NCBI GenBank assembly: GCA_026645575.1
Contig: JAPKMW010000017.1
Coordinates: 1 to 64,000 of the forward strand
DNA: 64,000 nt
Direction: 5' to 3'
From: Caldilineaceae bacterium
Lineage (GTDB): Bacteria; Chloroflexota; Anaerolineae; Caldilineales; Caldilineaceae
Shown: positions 51,900-59,266 of the stretch, in pieces
Layout of the letters: each line of letters begins with the position of its first letter
How positions within the stretch are numbered: position 1 is the first letter of the stretch
Made by a program: the position numbers and the translations under genes
The notes under the pieces: generated by a model
Database searches by the model: none
What the model was told of the DNA's origin: nothing
Seen by the model: the letters and a program-made list of their open reading frames with translations, nothing else

Positions 51900-51958
51900 A
51901 TCTTCCGAGAAGGTCGGTTCGGTCGACAGGATCGTCCGGTCAAACCTTCCCGGAAGAT
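51900..51958. repeat. Inverted repeat, ATCTTCCCGGAAGGT family, copy 2
   Basis: The 15-base arms at 51900-51914 and 51944-51958 have one mismatch; the loop contains gacaggatcgtccggtcaa. It matches the copy at 29772-29830 through arms and loop. It lies in the 162-base gap between the two exporter genes, so it would be transcribed as a hairpin within an operon, which might adjust expression of the second gene. Confidence 0.9.
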
Positions 51959-52016
51959 TGCCTTCGCATTCCCTGGATTTTCCGATGAACCTTTCATCAA
52001 CCAATAGGAGCTTCTT

Positions 52017-53861
52017 ATGGGTTTTATCATGGACGGGTTGGACGCTGAAGCGTATGACCGCACCTATACAGACCGTGAATTGTTGAAACGCATCAGCGGC
52101 TATTTCTGGCCGCACCGGCAAAAAATGGGCGTGGTCGCTGGAATGATTGTTCTCAATTCTGTCATGGACGCTGCGCTGCCGCTATTAATCGCCTATGGGC
52201 TGGACATTGTGATCGCCAGCGAGAACTTGCGGGACGAAGTCTGGCAGCATAGTTGGTGGCTGATTCTGGCCGTTTTGCTGACGGGTGCGCTTTCATGGAC
52301 CTTCAACTTTATTCGGCAACGCTACACCGCCAGGACAGTTGGCAATGTGGTTCTAGACTTGCGACGGGATGCCTTTAATGCGGTGCTGGATCGCGATATG
52401 TCTTTCTACGATGAATTTTCGTCGGGCAAGATCGTTAGTCGCGTCACATCGGATACGCAAGATTTTTCCAACGTGGTCACGCTCACGCTCAACCTGATGA
52501 GTCAGGTGTTGGTGGTGACGCTGGTGGTGGCGCTGCTCTTCTTTATCAACGTGCGGTTGGCCTTGATTGCCCTGGCGATTGCGCCGGTGATCATCTTGAC
52601 GGCATTGGCCTTTCGGCGCATTGCGCGCCACACCACACAACAGGCGCGCCGAGTGATCGCCCAGGTCAATGCCAACGTGCAGGAGTCGATTGCCGGCATT
52701 GCCATTGCCAAAAACTTTCGCCAGGAGCAGACCATCTATCAGGAGTTTACCAAAGTTAATGAACAATCCTATCGCCTGAGTTGGCGACAGGGCATTGTCT
52801 TTAGCGCCATCTTCCCGGTGTTGGGAACGATTGCCGGCATTGGCACAGCACTGGTGTTGTACTTTGGCGGCAACAGCGTGCTGGCCGGGACAGTGACAGC
52901 GGGGGCCTGGTTTCTCTTCCTGGAAAGTATCAACCTCTTCTGGTTTCCGCTCACCGGCATCGCTTCCTTTTGGAGTCAATTTCAATTGGGCATGTCAGCC
53001 AGCGAACGGGTCTTTGCCCTGATCGACGCCGAGGCGCGGGTGGTGCAGACTGATAACCAGCCTGTTTCGTCGATTCGCGGACAGATCGAATTTAGCAATG
53101 TAGACTTTAGCTACAACGACAAAGAAACGGTGCTGCTCGATTTCAACCTGCTGATTCCCGCCGGTCAGACCATTGCGTTGGTCGGTCACACCGGCGCCGG
53201 GAAGTCGAGTCTGGGCAAGTTGGTAGCCCGTTTCTATGAGTTCCAAGGTGGTCAATTGCTGATTGATGGTCGCGATATTCGTACTTTTAACTTACAGGCG
53301 TACCGCCGCTGCCTGGGTATTGTACCGCAAACGCCCTTTCTCTTCTCCGGCACCGTGGCCGAGAACATCCGCTATGGCAACCCTCACGCTACGGATGCCG
53401 AAGTTGAAGCGGTGGCGCGCCAGGTGGGCGGTGGCGACTGGTTGCAAGCGTTGCCCAATGGTCTCGCCACCGAAATCAGTGAACAGGGCCGCGGCATCTC
53501 GATGGGGCAGCGGCAGTTGGTGGCGTTGGCGCGCGTGCTGTTGCAAAACCCCGCCATCGTGATTCTCGACGAAGCGACGGCCAGCATTGATCCACTGACC
53601 GAGGCGCAAATTCAAGAAGGGCTGGATGTGGTGTTGCAGGAACGCACCGCCATTGTCATTGCTCATCGCCTTTCAACCATTCGGGCTGCCGACCGCATTA
53701 TTGTTTTGCGCAAAGGGGAGATTATCGAAGCAGGCAACCATGATGACTTGATGGCGCAGGCCGGTCATTACGCCGAGTTATACAACACCTACTTCCGCCA
53801 CCAATCGGCGGCATATATCAATTCCTGGGCGAAGGAGCCGCTGAGCAGCGTAGAAGTTTGA
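52017..53861 (+). CDS. ABC exporter half-transporter, subunit B (degenerate signature)
   Basis: A 614-residue half-transporter: six membrane helices (about 35-330), Walker A GHTGAGKSSLGKLVARFY, Walker B AIVILDEATASID with intact catalytic Glu, and the signature ISMGQRQLVALARVLL in place of LSGGQ. With subunit A (50034-51854) this makes one normal ATP site (B's Walker motifs with A's LSGGQ) and one degenerate site (A's Walker motifs with B's ISMGQ), as in TM287/288-type pumps. ATG at 52017 with AGGAG upstream. The next gene downstream begins the arsenic island. Confidence 0.93.
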   Translation: MGFIMDGLDAEAYDRTYTDRELLKRISGYFWPHRQKMGVVAGMIVLNSVMDAALPLLIAYGLDIVIASENLRDEVWQHSWWLILAVLLTGALSWTFNFIRQRYTARTVGNVVLDLRRDAFNAVLDRDMSFYDEFSSGKIVSRVTSDTQDFSNVVTLTLNLMSQVLVVTLVVALLFFINVRLALIALAIAPVIILTALAFRRIARHTTQQARRVIAQVNANVQESIAGIAIAKNFRQEQTIYQEFTKVNEQSYRLSWRQGIVFSAIFPVLGTIAGIGTALVLYFGGNSVLAGTVTAGAWFLFLESINLFWFPLTGIASFWSQFQLGMSASERVFALIDAEARVVQTDNQPVSSIRGQIEFSNVDFSYNDKETVLLDFNLLIPAGQTIALVGHTGAGKSSLGKLVARFYEFQGGQLLIDGRDIRTFNLQAYRRCLGIVPQTPFLFSGTVAENIRYGNPHATDAEVEAVARQVGGGDWLQALPNGLATEISEQGRGISMGQRQLVALARVLLQNPAIVILDEATASIDPLTEAQIQEGLDVVLQERTAIVIAHRLSTIRAADRIIVLRKGEIIEAGNHDDLMAQAGHYAELYNTYFRHQSAAYINSWAKEPLSSVEV

Positions 53862-53909
53862 TTGGCCCTTTTCCGCTTTGCCAATTTGCGATAACAAAAC
53901 CTCCTGGCT

Positions 53910-53948
53910 ATAATACAAATCAAATTGATTCGATTTGATTTGTATTAT
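53910..53948 (+). promoter_or_regulatory. Probable ArsR-type operator
   Basis: A perfect AT-rich inverted repeat with 16-base arms, ataatacaaatcaaat (53910-53925) and its complement (53933-53948), around tgattcg. It lies about 100 bases upstream of the arsR-arsC fusion gene. ArsR/SmtB repressors bind such AT-rich dyads, and low GC sets it apart from the GC-rich spacer palindromes. Confidence 0.6.
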
Positions 53949-53962
53949 TGGCGGACTGCCAT

Positions 53963-54010
53963 GCTCGTCGCCAGTTCATGACTGGCGCCAGTTACGAACC
54001 GGCGACGAGC
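53963..54010. repeat. Near-perfect 48-bp palindrome
   Basis: The sequence from gctcgtcgcc to ggcgacgagc is self-complementary over 48 bases with a few mismatches (center ctggcgccag at about 53981-53990) and no loop. It lies between the ArsR-type dyad and the start of the arsR-arsC fusion at 54050, so it would sit in the leader RNA. Confidence 0.75.
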
Positions 54011-54049
54011 GTACCGTAGCGGTCTACTAATGATAGTCAGGGAAATGGT

Positions 54050-54853
54050 ATGACATCTACAGCTCTCGACCACGAACTGCCCACTGTCTTGAAATTGCTG
54101 GCCCATGAAGTGCGCTGGCTGTTATTGCGGGAACTCGTGCATAGCGATCAGCGGGTACACGAGTTAGTTGAACGGGTCAATCGACCCATGAACCTCGTTT
54201 CCTATCATTTGAAGCAGTTGCGCGCGCATGAGTTGGTCACGGAGCGGCGTAGCAGCGCCGATGGCCGTGATGTCTATTATCATCTCGATTTGCCCCGTTT
54301 GACCCAACTCTACCAGGAAAGCGGCAGCCAACTCCATCCATCTTTGGCAAATCCGGCAGCCATTCAGCAGGACGTAGCCCTTGCAACAACAAACCCGCCG
54401 TTGCGTGTCCTCTTTCTTTGCACCCATAACAGTGCGCGGTCACAGATGGCCGAAGGGCTGATGCGCGCATTGGGTGGCAGCGCCGTGGAAGTGTTTAGCG
54501 CTGGCAATGAACCTGCGGTTGTTCACCCGTCGGCCATTCGCGCCATGGCCGACATGGGCATCGATATTCGTCAGCAGCAGTCGAAGCACCTTGATGAATT
54601 TCAAGGCCAGGCGTTTGACTTGATCATTACCGTTTGTGATCGTGTACGGGAGAACTGTCCTATTTTTCCGGGCGACCCGACCCAAATTCACTGGAGTATC
54701 CCGGATCCTCTGGCGACGGATCAGGACGACGATTCCCTAGCCTTTGCGACCATTGCACGGGAGATCCGCACGCGCATTACCTATCTTCTCCTCACGCTGC
54801 AAAACAGTGCAAAAAAACAACAACACGCCAGTGCGAGAGGCCAAACGAGCTAG
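54050..54853 (+). CDS. ArsR repressor-arsenate reductase (ArsC) fusion
   Basis: A 267-residue two-domain protein. Residues 1-95 are an ArsR-type winged helix (TVLKLLAHEVRWLLLRELVH; MNLVSYHLKQLRAHELVTER) without the usual ELCVC metal motif. Residues 120-255 are a low-molecular-weight-phosphatase-type ArsC: LFLCTHNSARSQMAEG (CX5R loop), AGNEPAVVHPSAIRAM and ITVCDRVRENCPIFPG with the relay Cys pair. It would reduce arsenate to arsenite with thioredoxin. Such fusions are known in several phyla. It is followed by an ars-type GAPDH gene in the same direction, so it leads an arsenic operon. Confidence 0.9.
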   Translation: MTSTALDHELPTVLKLLAHEVRWLLLRELVHSDQRVHELVERVNRPMNLVSYHLKQLRAHELVTERRSSADGRDVYYHLDLPRLTQLYQESGSQLHPSLANPAAIQQDVALATTNPPLRVLFLCTHNSARSQMAEGLMRALGGSAVEVFSAGNEPAVVHPSAIRAMADMGIDIRQQQSKHLDEFQGQAFDLIITVCDRVRENCPIFPGDPTQIHWSIPDPLATDQDDDSLAFATIAREIRTRITYLLLTLQNSAKKQQHASARGQTS

Positions 54854-54876
54854 TTTTGGGATGCAACGCGCCTTCT

Positions 54877-54970
54877 ACCGCCAAGGACGCCAAGAGCGCA
54901 AAGGAATCGCGAAGAAATTTCGGAGAAAAGCCTTTGCGAAACTTGGCGCACTTTGCGCTCTTGGCGGTGA
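54877..54970. repeat. Inverted repeat of CGCCAAGGACGC type, copy 1
   Basis: Left part taccgccaaggacgccaaga (from 54877) and right part ctcttggcggtga (to 54970) pair, with partly tandem units (cgccaag, cgcaaag) and a less regular middle. The same kind of unit is at 56139-56214. This is a widespread spacer repeat in environmental bacteria. It lies between the fusion gene and GAPDH gene. Confidence 0.75.
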
Positions 54971-55095
54971 TCCAGCGTTTTTGCGACAAAAGTAGCTCAA
55001 GTTTGTACGCTGTGGAATTGACGGCTTAACAGTGACGAAATTGTATTCATCTACTTCGGGTGTTATTCAACATAAATGAGTGGAGAACCATAACG

Positions 55096-56106
55096 ATGAC
55101 AATTCGAGTAGGCATTAATGGCTTTGGACGTATCGGGCGGCTTGTTTTGCGGGCCGGGTGGGGCCGACGGGATCTTGACTTTGTCCATATCAACGAGCCA
55201 GCAGGCGGATTGGATGCGGCGGCGCATTTGTTGACCTTTGATTCGGTGCATGGGCGCTGGCCGCATCCGGTGCGCGCTGAGGATGGACAACTGTGGATTG
55301 AGGATCGTGCCCTCACCTTTAGTGAAAAAAGCACGCCGGGCGCTGTCCCCTGGCAGGCGATGGGCGTTGATATTGTCTTGGAGTGCAGCGGCAAGTTTCG
55401 GACGCCGGCGTTGCTGGAACCCTATTTTGCCGGAGGAGTGCGCAAGGTGATTGTCGCCGCGCCGGTCAAAGAGGGCGGCTTTAATGTGGTCATGGGCTGT
55501 AATGATCATCTCTACGAGCCGGCGCAGCACCATATCATCACGGCGGCCTCTTGTACGACCAATTGTCTGGCGCCGGTGGTCAAGGTGATCCATGAGCATC
55601 TGGGCATCCATCATGGCATGATCACCACCGTTCATGACGCCACGAACACCCAGGTTATCGTTGATGCCCCGCACAAAGATTTGCGGCGGGCGCGCTCAAC
55701 GTTGCTAAATCTGATTCCAACCTCAACTGGTTCAGCGACGGCGATTACCCTCATTTATCCCGAACTGGCCGGCAAGTTGAATGGAATTGCCGTGCGGGTG
55801 CCGCTGTTGAATGCCTCGCTGACTGATGCCGTTTTTGAGGTGAAGCGGGCGACAACGGTGGCGGAGGTCAATCAGCTTTTCAAGGACGCTGCGGCTGGCG
55901 CGTTGGCCGGCATTTTAGGCTATGAAGAACGGCCTTTGGTCTCGTCCGATTATGTCAATGATCCCCGTTCGGCCATTGTGGATGCCGGTTCGACCATGGT
56001 CGTGGATGGAACGCTGGTCAAGGTCTTTGCCTGGTATGACAACGAATGGGGCTATGCCAACCGGATGGCGGAACTGGCCGGCAAAGTGGCGTACTTTTTG
56101 CAATGA
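55096..56106 (+). CDS. gap: Arsenic-associated glyceraldehyde-3-phosphate dehydrogenase
   Basis: A 336-residue [18 protein letters not shown] (NAD site), [13 protein letters not shown] (catalytic Cys), [10 protein letters not shown] (catalytic His) and [15 protein letters not shown] at the end. The opening ([20 protein letters not shown]) and TNTQ in place of the glycolytic YTNDQ match the ars-operon GAPDH, which makes 1-arseno-3-phosphoglycerate, a labile arsenate ester exported by ArsJ. The usual arsJ partner gene is absent from the window. ATG at 55096 with GGAG upstream. It follows the arsR-arsC fusion at 242 bases, with a repeat in the gap. Confidence 0.87.
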   Translation: MTIRVGINGFGRIGRLVLRAGWGRRDLDFVHINEPAGGLDAAAHLLTFDSVHGRWPHPVRAEDGQLWIEDRALTFSEKSTPGAVPWQAMGVDIVLECSGKFRTPALLEPYFAGGVRKVIVAAPVKEGGFNVVMGCNDHLYEPAQHHIITAASCTTNCLAPVVKVIHEHLGIHHGMITTVHDATNTQVIVDAPHKDLRRARSTLLNLIPTSTGSATAITLIYPELAGKLNGIAVRVPLLNASLTDAVFEVKRATTVAEVNQLFKDAAAGALAGILGYEERPLVSSDYVNDPRSAIVDAGSTMVVDGTLVKVFAWYDNEWGYANRMAELAGKVAYFLQ

Positions 56107-56138
56107 AAACCCCCACTGTTCGGCTGAGCTCACGTCGA

Positions 56139-56214
56139 AGCCGCAAAGGACGCGAAGAGCGCAAAGACTCGCTTAAGATTTTTCTTTGCACTCTTTGCGT
56201 CCTTCGCAGTGGCT
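56139..56214. repeat. Inverted repeat of CGCCAAGGACGC type, copy 2
   Basis: Left part 56139-56167 (agccgcaaaggacgcgaaga...) and right part 56183-56214 pair well with some mismatches. It is of the same family as 54877-54970. It lies between convergent genes, GAPDH (ends 56106) and the truncated acr3 (ends 56221), where it may stop transcription. Confidence 0.8.
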
Positions 56215-56220
56215 TACGTG

Positions 56221-56767
56221 CTACTTTTGCAACTGTCCGGCTGGGGGACAGGCCGCGGCGGCAGCATTGACCATGCTGGCCGGCACGGGTTGCAGTTCGG
56301 CATGGAAATAGCGGCGCTGGAAGAGAAAGGCCACATTAACCAGGGCAATCATCACCGGTACTTCGATCAACGGGCCAATAACGGCGGCAAAGGCGGCGCC
56401 CGAATTGAGACCAAAGACCGCCACGGCGACGGCAATCGCCAGCTCAAAGTTGTTGCTGGCGGCGATGAAGGCCAATGTGGTGATCTTGGAGTAATCGGCG
56501 CCAATGTTGCGCCCCATCCAGAAGCTGACCAGAAACATGATCACGAAGTAGAGGATCAGCGGAATGGCAATGCGCACCACATCCAGCGGAATCTGCACGA
56601 TCAAGTTGCCCTTGAGGCTGAACATCACTACAATCGTGAAGAGCAGGGCGATCAAGGTCAAGGGGCTGACCCGTGGCACAAATTGGCTTTCGTACCAGGT
56701 GCGCCCTTTGGCCCGCAACAAGACAAAGCGGGTCAAAAAGCCGGCCAGCATCGGGATGCCCAGGTAA
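56221..56767 (-). pseudogene. acr3: Truncated Acr3 arsenite exporter (C-terminal half)
   Basis: The frame reads [56 protein letters not shown] and [20 protein letters not shown], the last five or so membrane helices of an Acr3 (ArsB-type, BASS fold) arsenite pump. Intact Acr3 has ten helices and about 350 residues; here some 182 remain. The part with the essential Cys in helix 4 is gone. Similarity ends at about 56767, where a palindrome begins (56772-56864). Its regulator gene arsR (56829-57173) lies just beyond. This is probably a dead gene after deletion. Confidence 0.85.
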
Positions 56768-56771
56768 AGTC

Positions 56772-56864
56772 ACGATCTTTGCACTTTTGAACGCTACCTC
56801 TGGAAGCTATCTAGAAGTGGACCCATTGTTACCAGTGGTAGACATCAAAAAGTGCAAAGATCGT
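56772..56864. repeat. Inverted repeat at the acr3 break point
   Basis: Arms of 17 bases (56772-56788 and 56848-56864; cgatctttgcactttt core) are perfect; inner ctacctctgg and ccagtggtag also pair, making a nearly full-length 93-base hairpin. It starts where acr3 similarity ends, and its right arm encodes the last residues of the ArsR protein. It might be an inserted palindromic element or the scar of the deletion. Confidence 0.85.
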
Positions 56865-57173
56865 AGCTGGATGTTCGCCGGTGACAGGGCCAAGCATCTG
56901 ATCAAGCCAGCGGATCACCTCGGTGTCAACGAGCCGGTAATAGACATTCTGCCCCTCCTTTTCATCGACAATGAAGCCGGCCTGGCGCAAAAAGCGCAAC
57001 TGTTGTGATACATAGGGCTGGGGTTTCCCCAAGAGCGCTTCCAAATGACAGACACATTCCGCATCACGGCGTAGCACATCCAGGATCCGCAAGCGTTCGG
57101 GATGCGCCAGTAGCTTTAACCGGCTGCTGACCGTTTCATAGTCGGGAATGGGTGAATCATTGATCGGTATCAT
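56829..57173 (-). CDS. arsR: ArsR-family arsenic repressor
   Basis: A 114-residue ArsR/SmtB winged-helix repressor. LKLLAHPERLRILDVLRR opens the fold; AECVCHLEALLGKPQPYVSQ holds the CxC arsenite-binding motif at the start of the recognition region; QLRFLRQAGFIVDEKEGQNV and YYRLVD form the wing. The last residues, TIFALFDVYHW, are encoded by the palindrome at the acr3 break point, so the natural C-terminus may have been replaced. ATG at 57173 is preferred; a GTG at 57203 would add ten residues. An AT-rich dyad lies 31 bases upstream. It would have controlled the now truncated acr3. Confidence 0.9.
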   Translation of the reverse strand: MIPINDSPIPDYETVSSRLKLLAHPERLRILDVLRRDAECVCHLEALLGKPQPYVSQQLRFLRQAGFIVDEKEGQNVYYRLVDTEVIRWLDQMLGPVTGEHPATIFALFDVYHW

Positions 57174-57203
57174 TGCTTTTTTTGCTAATCTGCCCGAAGA
57201 CAC

Positions 57204-57219
57204 ATATCATTCTTGATAT
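57204..57219 (-). promoter_or_regulatory. ArsR operator dyad
   Basis: The perfect dyad atatca-ttct-tgatat (6-base arms, 4-base spacer) sits 31 bases before the arsR ATG in a very AT-rich stretch. ArsR proteins usually repress their own promoter through such an ATCA-centred dyad. This supports the regulator being functional or recently so. Confidence 0.65.
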
Positions 57220-57451
57220 ATATAATTTTTTGCATATACTTTACCTTCACCGCGGAGCTTTGTCAAGACCTAATTTTCTGTTGTCCCAGAGCAATAGCGA
57301 ACTCACACTGCTCTCAGCCCACAACAACCGTTCATAACTCCTTCACAATTTATTCACATCTCCGGCTTATACTGCACTTCATTGTATTATTACCTACTTG
57401 TATTACCATCTACAGCGGCGCTGCTGCACAAAGTAAGGAAACAAAATCGTT

Positions 57452-57928
57452 ATGCTTCGCAAGAAATTTTTGACGGTTGGACTGTCTGTTGTTGCCGTCC
57501 TTCTGTTGCTGATTCTATTGCTGCCCATTCTGGGGCCACGCTATCTCATGCCTCTGATGATGCGCTTCAATCCACCCCCGGCTGATTTGAACACGGCGAC
57601 AACCCGCACCACCGAGCAGGCGCGCTACACTGTCTCCTTTGCCAGCGCCGCCGATCCGATCGTAATCAACCAGATGCATAGTTGGACCTTGCATGTGGAA
57701 ACCGCCGACGGGAAACCCGTCGAGGATGCCGTGATCACGGTGGATGGTGGGATGCCCCAACATGGTCATGGTCTCCCTACCCAGCCCCAGGTGACGCAGA
57801 ATTTGGGTGGCGGCGACTATCTGGTCGAAGGGCTAAAATTTCACATGGTCGGCTGGTGGGAAGTACGCTATGAAATCACCGCCGACGGGCAAACCGACGG
57901 CATCACCTTCAATCTGGTGCTCCAATGA
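57452..57928 (+). CDS. YtkA/FixH-like membrane-anchored protein
   Basis: A 158-residue protein with one N-terminal membrane helix (about 5-28) and an extracytoplasmic Ig-like domain of the YtkA/CopC-like group: [40 protein letters not shown] and [13 protein letters not shown]. His and Met residues in MPQHGHG and KFHM could bind copper. Its stop codon overlaps the start of the MauG-type peroxidase gene, so both are co-translated. It may help haem or copper handling for that enzyme or a redox chain. No further partner is seen. Confidence 0.8.
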   Translation: MLRKKFLTVGLSVVAVLLLLILLLPILGPRYLMPLMMRFNPPPADLNTATTRTTEQARYTVSFASAADPIVINQMHSWTLHVETADGKPVEDAVITVDGGMPQHGHGLPTQPQVTQNLGGGDYLVEGLKFHMVGWWEVRYEITADGQTDGITFNLVLQ

Positions 57929-59151
57929 AAAGAACAATCCTCTTTGGGGCGTTCGCCCTACTTTTCCTTGTCAGCGCCGGGCTGTTGCTCCTGCGCCAAC
58001 AACGCAACCCGTGGACCGCAGACGAGCAACAACTTATCCGTGGCCTTTGGCTGGGGACGCTGCCCCCCTTGTCGCCTGATCCATCCAATCGCTATGCCGA
58101 TGATGCGCAGGCCGCCGCCTTCGGCCAAAAGCTCTTTTTCGATACGCGCTTTAGCGCCAACGGGCAAGTGGCCTGTGCCACCTGCCATCAACCGGCGCTC
58201 GGTTTTCAGGATGGGTTGCCCCTTTCCCAAGGCGTCGGCACCACCGATCGCCGCGCCATGCCGATTGTCGGCACCGCCTACAGCCCCTGGTTCTTCTGGG
58301 ATGGCCGCAAGGACAGCCAGTGGGCGCAGGCATTGGGACCGCTGGAAAATCCGGTAGAACATGGGGGCAACCGCACCTTCTACGCCCAGTTGGTGGCGCA
58401 GCACTACCGGACCGACTATGAAGCGCTCTTTGGGCCTTTGCCCGATCTCAGCGCCTATCCCGCCCAAGCCGCCCCCGTGACCGCGCCCGAAACCCAGGCC
58501 GCTTGGACGGCGCTCCCGCCGGAAGCGCAGGCGCAGATCACGCAGATCTTTGTCAACTTGGGGAAGGCGATTGCGGCCTATGAGCGGACGTTGCTCTTCA
58601 CCCCTACTCGCTTTGACCACTATGCCGAAGCGGTCCTCAATGGCAATGGCGCGTCCGCTCAGGCCATATTCACCGCCGACGAAATCGCCGGATTGCGCCT
58701 TTTTATCGGTAAGGCGGAATGCATCAGGTGCCATAACGGGCCGCTCTTGACTAACAATGATTTTCACAACACCGGTGTGCCGGCCGTGGCGACCTTGCCG
58801 GAGGATACGGGGCGTGCACGCGGTGCGCAACAGGTGCTGGCCGACGAGTTTAACTGTTTGAGCCAATACAGCGACGCCGACCCCAGCCAATGTGCCGAGT
58901 TGCGCTTCATGGTGGCCGAGGGGCACGAATTGGTACGCCAATTCAAACCGCCCTCGCTGCGTGATGTGGCTGCGCGTCCACCCTATATGCACGCCGGCCA
59001 ATTTGCTACTTTAGTGGCGGTACTCGATCACTACAACCGCGCCCCGGCCGCACCCGCCGGCCACAGCGAGTTGGAACCGCTTAACCTTACTGAACGCGAG
59101 CAGCAGCAGATCATTGCCTTCTTGCAGACATTAAACAGTGAGGTAGAGTAG
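57925..59151 (+). CDS. Dihaem cytochrome c peroxidase (MauG/CcpA type)
   Basis: A 408-residue periplasmic dihaem protein. A signal or anchor helix ([17 protein letters not shown]) is followed by haem site 1 [15 protein letters not shown] and haem site 2 [34 protein letters not shown] holds the distal Met. [15 protein letters not shown] and WDGRKDSQ are typical of the family. It reduces hydrogen peroxide with electrons from a cytochrome or cupredoxin; some relatives instead oxidise protein residues. It overlaps the YtkA-like gene by four bases. A 10-base tandem (gtagagtagg) lies at the stop codon. Confidence 0.92.
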   Translation: MKRTILFGAFALLFLVSAGLLLLRQQRNPWTADEQQLIRGLWLGTLPPLSPDPSNRYADDAQAAAFGQKLFFDTRFSANGQVACATCHQPALGFQDGLPLSQGVGTTDRRAMPIVGTAYSPWFFWDGRKDSQWAQALGPLENPVEHGGNRTFYAQLVAQHYRTDYEALFGPLPDLSAYPAQAAPVTAPETQAAWTALPPEAQAQITQIFVNLGKAIAAYERTLLFTPTRFDHYAEAVLNGNGASAQAIFTADEIAGLRLFIGKAECIRCHNGPLLTNNDFHNTGVPAVATLPEDTGRARGAQQVLADEFNCLSQYSDADPSQCAELRFMVAEGHELVRQFKPPSLRDVAARPPYMHAGQFATLVAVLDHYNRAPAAPAGHSELEPLNLTEREQQQIIAFLQTLNSEVE

Positions 59152-59266
59152 GGTAGAGTAGGGTAGTACCTAATTTGGCTATTCTTACAAGTGGTGCTAC
59201 ATTGGCGCAGTCTACACACGTTTTGCTCACGATGATGGGCGCAAAAGTCAAAACAGATAGAAATTT

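Noticed and set aside
57958..59001. Minus-strand frame of 347 codons
   Set aside because: Antisense to the MauG-type peroxidase, whose haem motifs are unmistakable.
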